A DNA stretch of 64,000 nt from Pachyseris speciosa (Eukaryota; Cnidaria; Anthozoa; Scleractinia; Pachyseridae). A model generated the notes under the pieces. It saw nothing but the letters and a program-made list of their open reading frames with translations, searched no databases and was not told where the DNA came from. A program made the translations under genes and the position numbers. Each line of letters starts with the position of its first letter. Within the stretch, counting starts at the first letter, position 1. Shown here piece by piece: positions 27,364 through 39,741 of this stretch. The stretch is taken from NCBI GenBank assembly GCA_016490735.1, contig JAEMWC010000556.1, positions 288,501 to 352,500 on the forward strand, written 5' to 3'.

Positions 27364-28779
27364 ATGGATGGCGGTTTTGCTAAGCGGTATTCATTGCAGT
27401 CGTTCGAGGGTGCAACTCTAAGGTCTTCCTCCGTGAGCAACTTGCCAACCTCTTCGATCGCGGGATTCAACGAACACAAGAAGGACTCTCCACTAGGAAT
27501 GAATCATTTGTTAGACTCGGGTAGCCATCTTTCGTCGATCAGATTTGCTGCAGCGCACAGGGCACAAGCAGAAGCTGTCGCTTTCGAACAAAAACCGCCC
27601 GGGATGTCCTCGCAGCAGACTCTGTACCATTCGTTTCCTGCGTATCGTCATGTTTCTTCTCAAGGCTTTCCGCCTCACGAGTTTATCCATCACCAGGACT
27701 CGCACTTAGGATCTGCCAACATATCGAGTTCTCACTCACTGGCTCTTCACGACCCCATCGCTTCCAGCACGCCCAATTACTCACATAGGCACAACATGTT
27801 CACTTCGCCACCAACCGCTGCAATTCACGGAAACAACATAAACTACCATCACGCAGTGACACATAAAGGCTTGGATGTCACGAGCAATCCGCATATACAC
27901 TACGGAGCTCTTACACCAGGGCACGAGGCGACTTCAGCGCACCATGGAATGCCACAGGTTCTTAATAATCAGCTCAGATATCGTGGAGACTTTTACTCGC
28001 GAACCGATCGCTTTACACAAGGTGGTCTGGGAAACCCTTTCTTGGATCATGGCCCGCCTGGCTATGGAGGGCCAGCCGGACCGGGAATGTATCACCTTCC
28101 TTTGATGAAACAGCCCACAAACCAAATAATGACCTGCCTTTGGATAGACCAGAACCCAGTGCAGGGGAAACGGAAGCCTTGTGGTAAGCAGTTCACGATG
28201 ATGCCCGATCTAGTGTCGCATATTTCGGACGAGCATGTGAGCATCAACGACTCTAACCTCCATGTCTGCTACTGGCAAGAATGCGGGAGGAGCGGCCAGC
28301 CTTTCAAGGCCAAATACAAGCTGGTAAACCACATTCGAGTCCACACTGGGGAAAAACCTTTTCCGTGCCCTTTTCCAGGGTGCGGAAAACTGTTTGCTAG
28401 GTCTGAAAACTTGAAGATTCACAAACGAACTCACACCGGGGAGAAGCCGTTCGAATGCGAGTTCCCCGGCTGCGATCGCCGCTTCGCCAACTCGAGCGAC
28501 AGGAAAAAGCATTCGCACGTGCATACCTCAGATAAACCGTACATCTGCAAAATCGAAGGCTGCAACAAAAGTTACACACACCCCAGCTCACTGCGAAAAC
28601 ATATGAAACTTCACGAGACTGGTGGACTTAGGCCTCTGTCACCACCTATTTCTCAAACTAACGGACAGCGGGATAGTATTAGTTCAGACAGGGAAAGTCC
28701 TATAAAACCTTCCGCAAGGTCGCCTTCGCCTAGAGCTCGACAGAACAGTGAGAACAACACCGAATGGTACTCGTGCTAG
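27364..28779 (+). CDS. Zic-family C2H2 zinc finger transcription factor (Zic gene 1)
   Basis: A nuclear DNA-binding regulator of the ZIC/odd-paired family, which acts in neural and axial patterning. It is one 471-codon frame with no intron. Five C2H2 fingers lie at residues 258-291, 302-327, 335-357, 365-387 and 395-417. Finger 1 has the long cysteine spacing and finger 2 the CYW start that together form the family's tandem CWCH2 signature. The linkers are TGEKPF, TGEKPF and TSDKPY. Finger 3 carries [14 protein letters not shown] and finger 5 [14 protein letters not shown], both near-invariant in ZIC proteins. The N-terminus is rich in His, Ser, Gly and Pro. The C-terminus ends EWYSC, nearly matching the NWYSC of the second Zic gene. 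The start has A at -3 and G at +4 and precedes the conserved-looking N-terminus. Candidate AATAAA signals occur near 29646 and 29736. Orthology within the cnidarian Zic set cannot be fixed by eye. Confidence 0.97.
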   Translation: MDGGFAKRYSLQSFEGATLRSSSVSNLPTSSIAGFNEHKKDSPLGMNHLLDSGSHLSSIRFAAAHRAQAEAVAFEQKPPGMSSQQTLYHSFPAYRHVSSQGFPPHEFIHHQDSHLGSANISSSHSLALHDPIASSTPNYSHRHNMFTSPPTAAIHGNNINYHHAVTHKGLDVTSNPHIHYGALTPGHEATSAHHGMPQVLNNQLRYRGDFYSRTDRFTQGGLGNPFLDHGPPGYGGPAGPGMYHLPLMKQPTNQIMTCLWIDQNPVQGKRKPCGKQFTMMPDLVSHISDEHVSINDSNLHVCYWQECGRSGQPFKAKYKLVNHIRVHTGEKPFPCPFPGCGKLFARSENLKIHKRTHTGEKPFECEFPGCDRRFANSSDRKKHSHVHTSDKPYICKIEGCNKSYTHPSSLRKHMKLHETGGLRPLSPPISQTNGQRDSISSDRESPIKPSARSPSPRARQNSENNTEWYSC

Positions 28780-31700
28780 CTGTGTCATTTGCAAACAAAT
28801 TGAGATATTGGATTCTTGTCGACTCGAGAGGCTACGCTAAATATAAAAGCACATTGTAGGTAGAGACTTAAACACCATTTTCATGAGGAGCAAAAGCATT
28901 TAGTTACTGATAAGGTTAACAAAATGATATCACTAAGATTTTAGAGCAGTGTCTTCACCCGTCGCGACAGTTGTGCACAATTTGCACAGTAGTAAATTAA
29001 GGAACCACTTTTTAATTTCAAAATAAGACGTCGAAGGGAAATGCTTACAAAGTGATTCCCCTGTCTCGTTGAATTTTATTGCATGCACAGGTGCTGTATT
29101 CATCGTGTAAATATTAGTTTCGTTCTCCAAACAGCTGATAGAGGAGTTAAACTGAGATTGTACAGGGATTGAACGCTACGCAAAAACGATGCACTGGAGT
29201 AAAACTTTCGTTTGGTAACTCTATAAATCAGTTTGGTTGCAAAATACAAAACAATCAGCAAACACCGCATGTAGGTCTGATAATTTTAGGGCTTTAGAGC
29301 AATTTACCGAGAAAACAAAGGACAGAAAGGTGGAATTCTTTGTTCAAAGCAAAAGTGCAAAACAGGAAGCAAAGATAAGGAAAGATTTTTGATTTTTATT
29401 TCTTAAAAGTCATATTTCGTGAGGCCGCTCATAGCAATCACAAACATTTAGAGACCATGCTGTTTCTACCGGTTGCCACTAACAGTAAACTTTTCTCGTT
29501 GTGTCACGGAAATTGTGGCTTGAAACGAAACCCCAAAATTGAGGTAGCTTAAGCAGTATCCAAATTTGTTGAAAATTACCTTTAAACTTCAAAGAGACCG
29601 GTTAACCACGAAAGCAATGCTCCATCCGCAATTATTACGTCGCAAAATAAACGACGCTTCAGTTAAAAAACAGTTTGTATTCGAGGACGATTTCCACTCG
29701 GGCTAAACAACACCATTAACTTATTTTCTTGTACAAATAAAATTCCGTTTATCGCCAAAATAGCTATTTAAGATTTTATCTTGCTTCCGTGCTTAACAAG
29801 ATTTCTTATCGTTCTTTTCGCGCAAAAGTGATGATTGTTTAGCGACGGTAATGAGTAGAAATATGGGCCGGTATTAATTAAACATGTATGGCACCTAGGC
29901 CTTCCATCGTTCTTTCTTCTCTTACTTGAACTGCCCGCAAAGTATCGCGCTAGAAAATTAATCCAAATACAAAAAAAAATTGATAAACAAGACTCAACAA
30001 AATGTTTAATCGGCTTATACTGAATGAATCATCAGATTCATAAAGTAGGAATAAAACGTTTTGGGCCGTAAAGACAAATCTTCGAACGGATTTTCTCAAT
30101 GCAATTTTTCACGCTAAGCAACTGTTTTAGTTTCAAAATCGATTCTTTGAGTTCGGCGTGGTTATAATCAACATTCACTTGATTTTAATACGCTCAACGT
30201 CACTAGTTTGCAAGAAAAATCGCTGTTATATTTTTAGTGCCAGAGCCTGTGTTGTTGTTTCAATGGAGGTAATTATTTTGGCGGATCTCATTTTCCTCTT
30301 TGATTTTAAGTAAATGCCTCTCAAAAGGAAACAAGTTAACGAAAATAAATATGCTTGGGCTTTTCTTTGGACCCACGTTAAGGGTGTCAAAAAAATATAA
30401 AAAATAGAAGCCATTCACGTCAGTACGTACAGTTGAGTGGGAGAGAAACAGCTGGGATTTTCTTTTCTGCTGTTTGTAGATTCCGAGTTTAAAAAAGTAT
30501 CCTAGTGAGAGTGTTGCCCTCTCGAAGATAAAAAATGCTCCATAGTTTTTAGAACTCTTGCCCCTAAAATGATCGTTCAGTGAAGCGTGTTTTCTTGGGT
30601 TTTAGTGAATCAAGTTGTCCTTCAGAGAAGGAAATAAAGAATGAAAGCCAGTCACAGAGTACCGAGGGCCATATCAAATGCTTCGTGTAGAGCAGCGCAT
30701 CTATACATTTCGCAACAAACACGGGATTATTCGCGCAAATCTAGGAACGAAGCCTGTAATAGTGAACTAAAATTAAAAGAAACTATTATCTATCAGTCGA
30801 CTAGCCATCGAAGACCATTACCATTGTAGGCATAGTTGTATTTCTACTGACGAAAATCGTGGCTGGAGACTTGATGTGAAAAACGCCATAAGTAATAGAA
30901 AAAAGTCAGTCGCTAATACGAGTGATATCAAAAGAAAAAGGAGTTTGTCCGCCTCAGCAATAAAGTACTTGTGACAGATTGCTGGTAACCACTCAATCAA
31001 TTCGGTGCCTTTGAACCGAGTAAAACGAGTGAACTAATTTTGAATAGACATGCTCTCGCGTTAGTTTATTGTCCTTGTCAATATTACACTGACTCACATG
31101 CTAACTTTCCTCTCCACATTCTTTGCCGTAGGCTCCAAATTTCTCTACCAATGAATATTTGAAACTCATCCAATTCGAACATTATTCAGGAAAAAAAAAT
31201 GCTAACTAGCGCTGGGCCACCCAGTATTGGTAGCGTGATCACACAGAAATGCAATGCTCTATTTTTGTTTGGATGTGAGGTCATATATTGCGTGATATCA
31301 ACCCCTTTTAACCTGCACATCCTGGCAGCAACCGACAAGAAGAATAAGAAACGCAAGTCTACACAGAGGTCTCTATCGATGGACTATTCAACTTGTTATT
31401 TGTCATAGAAATACAAACACATAAAACACTTATCCTTTATAAATTTTTTTCTTTCCTTCGAGGAAAAGAAAAAGATCAATTTGTACTTTTAATCAAAGGG
31501 CGAAAACTACAAATTTTAATCAATAATTTTTAATGTGACCAAAACTCACCCGGGTCGATCTGTAATTTTTGGCGGGCACCAAACAAAAGCTTTTGTCTAG
31601 ACTAGTGGCGACCTAATTGGATAGAAGCGCTCCTTGGAAAATCCCTTAGAAGAGAAGCGTGGTCCAATGAATTAAAAGCCGAGAAAACAACCGGAAGAAC

Positions 31701-34099
31701 CGGGGCGAAACGTTAACTGCTCTGTGAGAAATGCACAAGCATTTACCTAGCACGATGTTCCGGAGGAGTGAGTTAGGATCCCACGCTTGAATTTAGACGT
31801 AAAGTTTATTCGTTCTGCGCCCCGCTGTGGTGCACAATAGCTAATCACAACCTCAGAAGCACTTGAAATCGCCTTTGTGCTGGGGCTTTTGAAATGGCTT
31901 GGCTCCCTGCCGAGTTCGCTCCGAGAAAACACGCTTGATTTAGGATTAACTGCGGCAGCTCTATGATGGACGCAGCGAAGGTGGAGCCCCGCAGAACGGT
32001 CCATGTAAACAGAAGAAAGACTTGGCTCACGAAACGATCGTTGGCCACCAGTAACACATCTGTACGCCATTCCCTGTACCCCACGTTTCACGGGCAAAAC
32101 TGTGATGTAACGTCAAGAGCCAGGACATAACGGCAACTTCTGTTTGGTAGCTAGCTAGCGCTCTTTTATTTCAATGGTCAAACGACGAAGTCTGGAGCAA
32201 ATAACGGGGAGCACTATTTAATTCAGCCCAGAGAAAGGTCATCGGAATAGATGGGATGTTTTAAGTAGTAAAACAAAAGGCAGCCAAGTGGCTAAGTCGC
32301 TTTGTTTTGGTGTCGATAACCATCGCGTCAAGCCGCAACTTGTAAATGTATGATTGGCGTTTTAATTATCGTTCTCAACTAACGTAAACATCTTAAAGGA
32401 TTCGTTCAAGTGGTTGTTAATAAGTAGATGGCGCGGAATGCTGGTGAGGGGTATGATTGGTGTAATTATTACTTTTTTTTGGGTCTGCCGCAACGGGGGT
32501 TGAATTTAAGAATTCAACCGAGTGAAAACAAAGAAATATTAGGGTTTTTTTTTGACAAGCCCACTTTGAATAACAATAACAAGCGATAAATCATACAATT
32601 TAAAAGAGCACTCCGAAAGAACTACAACGGAAACAAAGTAATGAAGACATTTTTACTTGTATAGCAATAAAAAGATGTTATCTTTGTTATTCGCTCTCAA
32701 GTGATTAGAGTGCGCCCTCAGGATCCGTGAAATTAACGCCACTTTGGTTTAGTTTGTTATTTTTGTTATTTTAAGGGCAAAATGGCGCGAGCTGCTGTTA
32801 GAATGCAATTACGTAAAACCGCAACTCGTTGTCAAGAGCTGTTTTTAAGACTTTTTCGGATGAAAGAGCAGGTTGAGTAAAACTGTTTTGTGCCTCAGGG
32901 TTATTATGGATGTTTAACAGCGACAAATTACAAAATATTGGGCACACTTAGGTCACAATTCAAAAGTGTTCGGTTTGAATAATTATCTGTGTGTTGTTTG
33001 TAGCCCTCACTATTCGTAAAATAGGCATTCATCGACACTTGTTACCATCTTTTTGTATTAACTGCCCAGTGTATAGATAAGTCGTTTGTTAGGGATTAAA
33101 CTCAAAAGCGACGTCCCTCCTTGTCACTTTGAAGAGGGAGTGACTGCCAGCGATTTTTGCCAGTCTGAAGAAGGCGAATAACGGTTACTTTTGTAAATGT
33201 ATGTTGCCACATACGAAACGTCAAGTCAGATTTCATCAGATAAAATGCATTGCTTCACCATGTTTATAACCGCTTTATGTGTTGTTTTTCTGACAAAAAG
33301 GTTGTTTCGCAAATTCGCCAAACGACACCATTTTTTGTTTCCCTCCTTCTAGAGAGTGTTACTTTCGTATTTTTTCCGTTTGCGGTCTGAGAAAGTTTCG
33401 CACCACACTCTCACGACATGAAACATTTCAGAATGAACAAGGTGCATAATCCGAATACAAGATCAGAGAACATCGGTGGAGAGGAATCACGTGAAGTTGT
33501 GCCTCGCTGTAAATAAAGGTTCGAAAATGGGCATAATTCTCAGAATTTGTCTGCAAAAGAACTACAGCGAAATAAAAGGCATCACCGTTAAACATTACTG
33601 AAAAGTTTTCACTATAAAAGTACACCTCAGGATTTCATTTCGTCTCCATCCTCTACTGTACGACCACGTTAAATGGCCAATGGTTGAGTTTCGTTTGTTA
33701 GTGGAGCGAGGGCCTGCTCGTTGAGCATAGAAACAAAACAAGCACGAGAGACGAAAAGCTTAGAACATCCCAAGTTGTAAATAGCGCGATATTCTGCAAG
33801 GGCAACTAGCAGAGCAGCCGTGGTTCTGACCAAAATGACGTTGTCTTTTGTCACGTACATTCATTTCAATCAATGCATTTGACATCAAAGGAATCTCCTA
33901 CTGACTTCAACTCTATGAAGCTATATTTTTCAAGTAACGTTCCCTGTTAATACTTCCTAAGAGGAAGTCCAAGCAGAAAACAAAAGAATGATACAGCATT
34001 GACAAATAAGCTAGTCACGAATAGTTGAAAACGTAATTCTGATGTTCTGAAGATTATGCACATTACGACATGATGAATGGACAGGGCAATTGGGCACAG
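28780..34099. other. Gene-free stretch downstream of Zic gene 1
   Basis: Its first part presumably contains the Zic 3' UTR. Beyond that I see no domain-bearing frame and no clear transposable element. The open frames are short and overlapping (largest about 116 codons on the minus strand near 31747-32097, with no family resemblance). Confidence 0.5.
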
Positions 34100-34224
34100 T
34101 ATTTGGCGTTTCAAGTTTCAAACTTTATTTACTTAAAGCAGACACTTAAGTTATTACTAGGCTGGCTTGCAAATAGTGAAGAGCTAATCACGGCAAGCCA
34201 GACTGTACTTTCCTTGGACTGACT
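34100..34224 (-). mobile_element. Possible retroelement 3' tail, minus strand
   Basis: On the minus strand the segment ends with AATAAAGTTTGAAACTTGAA, a polyadenylation-type signal followed by a short TTGAAAC repeat. This resembles LINE 3' ends. The body upstream is not recognisable. Confidence 0.35.
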
Positions 34225-34380
34225 AATAGACAATATTCGCATTCTAGGAATTGAACTGGATCTAGCATGAAGTGGAGGCTCTTGCGAGGAAATACATTTA
34301 CACATGAAAAGATTCCCCCGCATTAGCCTCCACTTCATGCTAGATCCAGTTCAAAACCGAGAATAAGAATATTGTCTAAT
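34225..34380. repeat. Long inverted repeat, 56-bp arms, 44-bp loop
   Basis: The arm at 34225-34280 is the near-exact reverse complement of 34325-34380. The inner 28 bp (34253-34280 against 34325-34352) are perfect, and the outer part has a few mismatches. It may be two head-to-head copies of one repeat or a hairpin MITE. If transcribed, it would form a stable stem. Confidence 0.85.
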
Positions 34381-34403
34381 ACCAAGAACATCGTTTGAAG
34401 ACG

Positions 34404-34665
34404 CCTGTTAAAGCCCGTGCAAACGCTCCCAAAATGCATTGCTCGCCGACAACATCCAACATTGTTGGGCCAAACATGTTGGGTGCGTTTGCCCAGTGTT
34501 ACTAAGAGGGATGTTGTTGACACTTGACAACCAACAACAGCCAACAACTCGCCACAACAACACCCAATACTGTATTCAAACGTACCCAGCATGGTGGGTC
34601 GGATGTCGTTGTTGGATAGGTCTATACTACGCACGCTACGTGTACGTTTTAACTTTATAAAAGTT
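34404..34665. mobile_element. MITE-like element with imperfect inverted ends
   Basis: The sequence is rich in CAACA and TGTTG motifs. The left part (around 34440-34495) is an imperfect reverse complement of the right part (around 34570-34620), sharing GACATCC, ATG.TGGGT and CGTTTG blocks. It has no coding capacity. It resembles a short non-autonomous DNA transposon seen repeatedly in anthozoan genomes, but its exact ends are unclear. Confidence 0.45.
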
Positions 34666-34967
34666 ACGGGCATTCAAAACCGAGTGAACAGCTCTTTTCT
34701 ACATACGGAATAAGGTTGTGGTTGCCTGTTAGACTTTACTTAATTTTTTCTTGTATCTCTTATCGGCCCAAATTATACCAGTAAATTTACCTTCGACATC
34801 ACAACGGCAACTCCTTCAGATGATTAGATTATATAGTACTGTTTTTTTTCCTTGCAAGTGACCGCTTTCAATTTTATTTACTTTTTCCTTATTTTCTTCA
34901 GTGCTCTTATAAGTTAACTCATAGTCAGTGGTCAAAAATGCCCAAGTATCACGATTCAAACCGACAT

Positions 34968-34998
34968 GGTGGGGTGGGGTGGGGGGGGGGAGGGAGGG
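34968..34998 (+). repeat. G-rich tract with G-quadruplex potential
   Basis: Runs of three to ten G separated by single T or A residues meet the usual G-quadruplex pattern. There is no gene next to it. Confidence 0.7.
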
Positions 34999-35975
34999 TT
35001 ATTTTGCGCTCCCTGGTGAATCATAGCTCTCCTTGCTTCTTGGTAAATTTTACAAAAATCTCCCTAGTGAGTCTTATTTCTGCGAGGTGCAGAACCAGTG
35101 AGGAACAAATTTTGGATTTTATTCTGTACAATAGAATTGAAGACAACAAAAAAACCAGTGAAGAAACACTGCACATTTATGTCCAGAGCCTGTCTGCATA
35201 AAAAATATGGATACGGTTAGATTTTACAAATCACTGACCTCCGCAAATAACAGATCGAAACAACCTTGTGGATTTAGTTTTGCCTGGAGGAACTCAGCAA
35301 ATTCTCGATCGATGAACGTTCGGGTTTCACGGTCAGGTATGGTATAGCGATCGAACAGTAGTTTAGGATAGAATCATTTAACGTACTGTTAAAGGTGTTA
35401 ACACATGTTTATGTTTGAGAATGAATCGTAAAAAGTGACTTGCACATTAAACCTACGGTAGGTGCTGGGTCCACTGAGTGGCAATTTCCTCCAACAAAGC
35501 TTACTAAACGATACACGGTGACTGAGCAGTTATTTCCAGGGGTGTTACGCTGAACAGGGTGTGGCTTCTCAAATGAGCAGCCTTTCCCTGGTGGTTATGT
35601 TTGAGACTGTAGGAAAACATTCAATCCTTTTCGCCCCCATTAGGACTAAAATTATCACAGAGCTGCTACTACTCTTAAGATCAACCCTGCCTGCAAAACT
35701 CAGACTACGCCAGTATCGCTAGACGTCAGACTGAAAGAGTCTCTCTTTTTTTTTTCTACATTTTTTCACTACATCCGTTTCGGATCAACACTCACTTGTA
35801 GGGTGAATGTGTTGACACAATGAATGGGCTGATAAATTGTGAGCCGGAAAGTGATATTCCTCACTTCCTGAGAGTGGGGGAGGAAACTTTGCTCACAAAA
35901 ATGAATCCCTTAAATACAATGTAGGGGGTCAAAGCAATTAGTGGCTGCACATCTGCGGTCCAGAGCGCGAAGCGA

Positions 35976-36206
35976 AAGGTATGCAGTCTAATTGAATGGA
36001 AAATCTTAAAGAAATGTAAACCCTACAGCAACATGAACAAAAAATGTAATCTTTGTCTTTATGAAAAATTCATCATCATTTGTAAAAAAGATCTGTGTAG
36101 CCTAAACAGGCGAAACGAGCTAGCGAGTTCATGCCCCCACAGAAATAGATATGTACTCCAGAAATTTAGAGTAACGCAACTAAGACAAAAAGCATCTGTT
36201 ACCTAG
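35976..36206 (+). pseudogene. Penelope-like element ORF, C-terminal remnant
   Basis: The frame ending at the TAG at 36204-36206 encodes EWKILKKCKPYSN, then KKCNLCLYEKFIIIC and LNRRNELASSC-H-RN. The CxxC unit followed by EK, and then NKRNEL-type and C..H residues, is in my recollection typical of the C-terminal segment of Penelope-like proteins (reverse transcriptase plus GIY-YIG endonuclease) in corals. About 75 codons are readable. The reverse transcriptase and the GIY-YIG core are not present upstream, so the copy is 5' truncated, which is common for this class. A hammerhead ribozyme begins close after the stop, which fits the known presence of hammerheads in Penelope-like terminal repeats. 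Identification rests on motif memory. Confidence 0.65.
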
Positions 36207-36284
36207 ATACAATGTCTTGAATATAACGCATCCCCATAACAACCATCCATTTTTTACTGCCAGTTCTGTTAGTTTTAACACTAA

Positions 36285-36361
36285 ATCGTTGAAGTTGCCT
36301 GATGAGTGTGGTCATATAATTTTGAAGCATACGAAACAGCACTGTCGCAATCTAAAACGAT
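36285..36361 (+). ncRNA. Hammerhead ribozyme in the 3' region of a Penelope-like element
   Basis: Inner stem I is GTTGC (36294-36298) with GCAAT (36347-36351), one pair being G-U. An internal loop (GAA opposite CTAA) leads to outer stem I, ATCGTT (36285-36290) with AACGAT (36356-36361). The core strand is CTGATGA (36299-36305). Stem II is GTGTG (36306-36310) with CATAC (36328-36332) and a 17-nt loop. GAAA follows at 36333-36336. Stem III is ACAG/CTGT (36336-36339 and 36342-36345) with loop CA. The cleavage triplet is GTC (36344-36346), cut after C36346. Every conserved core nucleotide is present. The short stem III is the feature reported for Penelope-like hammerheads. Confidence 0.88.
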
Positions 36362-36439
36362 GATTGACTCCTGAAGCCTGAACTCCTGTGAAGTTATATT
36401 TAACAATAAGATTATAAGCTCGAGATTTCTATTGCGTGT

Positions 36440-36470
36440 TAGCTGATGAGGGCGCAGCCCGAATCAGCTA
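36440..36470 (+). repeat. Hairpin with tandem G-A internal loop
   Basis: TAGCTGAT (36440-36447) pairs with ATCAGCTA (36463-36470). Inside it, GA faces GA, then GGGC pairs with GCCC around the loop GCA. It lies about 80 bases past the Penelope hammerhead. It superficially contains CTGATGA and GAA but is a plain hairpin, not a ribozyme. Confidence 0.7.
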
Positions 36471-37339
36471 CAATTCTTATTCAGCTGCGACCACCTAATC
36501 AGTAATTTGAGAAGAAAAAGAAGGTCCGGGGACAATTAAATAATAATAATAATAATCATAAAAGAAACAATTACACGACCTTTATTTACCCTCGGCAGTA
36601 TTTATAGCACACAAAGGCTTGTGGGGCCGAGCAAATACATGAAACAGATAATTCAAAAAAACACCACAAGGTCTTCTAATTTCAGTCTGCCATAAAAATA
36701 GTACCAAAACAAGATAGAGTTTCCATGTCTCCCTCCCGCGCTCCAACATTCATACATGCTAGTCTTCAAACAGTTATCTCAAAATATTAATTCTCCATAC
36801 CTGTCCTGGGCTGGGCTGATTCTGGAAGACTTTACGGGCTTCTGCAGTGTAACAACGATTTGCATTACACTTGAAGTGAGCAATTCGCTGCTAATCACTT
36901 TTGATTTTTCGTTGTCTAGTACAATGCGAGAAAGGCTTACAGAGGGTAGTCAACGGGACTATAGCGTACTTGAGGACGAATGGAAAGAGTTGTTCGATCT
37001 GCTGGAAACAGGGTTAAGGTTAATAGTGTTATATTGAGAATTTGAGACCCGTTGAAAGAAAGACAATCATTATTCTTTCAATTTCTCTTCGTTCACATTT
37101 CACTTCGCAGTTGACACACTCAGCCCCAGTAACAGCCAAGGTAAACGAATTAGCGCATCTCTTGACGTATATTCCGGCGACAAAGTTTTATTCCTTATTC
37201 AACTTTCAAGGTCTTTCAAAGGGTGGTAGCAAAGTGAAGAATGGTCCACAAAAACAAACAAACATAAAGGAGGACACATTTTTGGATCTGGGACTACAGC
37301 ATCCTTTCAAAGTTTGGGATACTGTGACGAAAAGTAATA

Positions 37340-37430
37340 ATTAACAATTATTCACCGAAGTGGAGGTGAATAGTACTTGCTATTCACCTCCGAGTTAACC
37401 AATCAGAGCGCGCGAAAAGTACTATTCACT
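37340..37430. mobile_element. Palindromic MITE fragment
   Basis: GGAGGTGAATAG (37362-37373) and its exact reverse complement (37380-37391) flank a 6-nt loop. They are followed by AACCAATCAGAGCGCGCGAA and a second copy of the ACTATTCAC motif near 37420. This block recurs in coral genomes in my experience. No coding capacity. Confidence 0.55.
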
Positions 37431-39434
37431 TGTGTGGTATATACCAATGACTGAAATCATGCCTAACAGAACATAAGACTGCCATTTCCTGCAGATATTT
37501 CCACGTTTCGACCACAGTTTCAGTGACTAGCTAGGCTCGTCTTTCACCCGAGTTCCTCAGACCTGAGCTGATTGCAGCCTAGAAATCAGGCAACACGCGG
37601 TCCCAGAGGAATTCAAGCCACCGGTACTTGCACACACCACAGCCCCTTGAAGCAATAAGGTTATGTATGCAAGCTCCACATATAGGGAAACGCACGTCCT
37701 CTTTTGTAAAGATCAATTTTAGACCCTTTTTAGTTAACTAGTATTACTATTTATTTATTTTACATTTTAATTTGTATAGATTAACTTCAGACGCACAACT
37801 TCATTGTAAATAAGTGTTAACTTAATGAATACACCATTTTGCTAATGATCAGTTCCTGGTGAATTGTGGGTAGATCCAGTCCTTTGTGGGGGCAAACGGT
37901 CAAAATTACAATTTCAAAATTTTCCCCTGGAAAGAACCGCTCAACAATAATTACTGGAACGGTCAATTTAGGATTTCATACAGTATCTCAAATATTAGAA
38001 CCACATTGACACAATAACAAAATGAACTAGAGGAAAGCACTGCTCACGGAAAGCTTTCAATGCTACGCTGAAACATTTCAGTGAGGCTGAAGGGTTGAAG
38101 AACAAGGCGGAATTATTTAATGCAGGTCTTTTGGAAGGTTCAGGAACGGCGTAAATAAAAAAAATATAGGTCACAAAATGGGCCTGACAGGAAATTCACC
38201 AGGTGCATTGCATATTTGATATGGAAAACAAAAAGTATTCTGCCCTGACCTGACGAAAGCTTTCGGTATTCTTCTTCCGGAGTTGGACATCTGTTCCAAC
38301 GATGCGTCAGTGAAGGAGATCTTTGTTCTTTAAATGTTTTACGGACAGCACTCTCGGTACTTTTGGATAACGCCGAGACATCACACTCTCAACTGCATGG
38401 TAGAGATTATATACAGCACCGTGTCAGTTGAAGATCAACCGTGCAATTGTGTTAGCATGTTAGCATAGTTTGTAAACCGATGAAGGTTGTACATCCATTC
38501 TCAACGAAATTAAAAATTGTGACGCCTTGAGGCAGTCAGGTAACATCTGATTGTAGTTATGGCGTTTGGTATTGCCCGAAAATGAACATTGGCGCAGACA
38601 TGCCCTGCATTTGTGGTGTACCCAAAGGGTTCATTGCATTTCAGTTTCAAAGGCCTTCTCTATAAGAAACATCTCAAATATCACAGATGCCCCATGGTCA
38701 GTTTGGCTCCCACAGTTCAGTCAACATTTTACTTTTTTTTTCATTTTTACCCGGCAATGTTGTCATATGCGAACGGAGAAGTCAATGTGGTAGCACATTA
38801 CGAACAGCCACGCGCCATATTTCCGTTCAATGTTATCCGGCCCATACAGGTGATTTCGCCCCAGGGACAATGTAGAAGTTCAAGAAACTGTCTTCACTTG
38901 TTCCGTGTCGTAGTAAATTTGAGAAGGTAATAGCGCGGGGAATAGGGGAGGAGAGGTATTAGCAGGTATTTCCAGTAGGCAGAAAGAGGAACAAAGACCG
39001 GTATTATGCATAAAGAAATCTACGCTAAGATGTGTCCTGAGTACTGGGCGAACAGTGCACGGCTGTTAAGAGACAAAAGCTACAACACTTTTACCGTTCT
39101 TGAACCATTAAATATATGTTCCCACACACCAATGGGGAGATATGTTTACTTTCTGAAAGGAAGAAAAAACCACCACCAAATTTAAGTGATTTTTTTCCAC
39201 GCAAGGGAGAAACTTAAAACGTTTAGCTAATTGTTTCAAGTTGTAATGCATTTTCAAACTGACCTCGCCACGAACGGATTGATAAGTGTTTCAGCTATTA
39301 AAAATAGTCCAAAAATAAAAGACGTACCGCATGAAACGCCTTCTTTCCAGTAAGAGCCCTGTTTCAGTAATGAGCCCTTCTTTTTAGGTGCGTGTTGTTT
39401 ATAAGCGCAAATTTCTTAGAAACTTTCCTATATG

Positions 39435-39741
39435 GAAGAGCAGAGTTGGCGCAGTGGTGAGAGCGCTCGCCTTTCAGCAATGTATCCCGGGTTCGATTCC
39501 CGGACTCGGCGTCATAAGTGGGCTGAGTTTGTTAGTTCTCTACTCTGCTCCGAGAGGTTTTTCTCCGGGTACTCCGGTTTTCCCCTCTCCCCAAAAACCA
39601 ATATTTGATTTCATTTGATTTATTTAGAGTTGATTTGATTTAGTCTCCCCAATTAGTAGAGCATCTGTACTCGGCTAAATAAATTTGAGAGTTAAATAAA
39701 GTCGTCGTCGTCGTCGTCGTCATCATCATTATTATTATTAA
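39435..39741 (+). mobile_element. tRNA-derived SINE with candidate target-site duplication
   Basis: The tRNA-like head has an A box TGGCGCAGTGG (39447-39457) and a perfect B box GGTTCGATTCC (39490-39500). A T- and C-rich body (with CTCCGGGTACTCCGG) follows, ending in an AAATAAAG signal and a GTC/ATC/ATT microsatellite at 39701-39740. The flanks carry CTATATGGA (39428-39436) and CTATATGCA (39742-39750), a plausible duplication of the insertion site. This is a fairly intact copy, transcribable by RNA polymerase III in principle. The head lacks a proper acceptor stem, so it is not a tRNA gene. Confidence 0.88.

Noticed and set aside
28210..28524. 104-codon minus-strand frame inside Zic gene 1
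   Set aside because: It is a shadow of the zinc finger coding strand. Similar shadows occur antisense to Zic gene 2.
36440..36470. CTGATGA, a GC stem and GAA in series, resembling a third hammerhead
   Set aside because: The fourth core base is T rather than A (GAAT), there is no stem III or cleavage triplet, and the flanks pair with each other as a simple hairpin.
39444..39513. A and B boxes suggesting a tRNA gene
   Set aside because: The arms do not fold as a tRNA, and the sequence continues into a SINE body with a microsatellite tail and flanking duplication.
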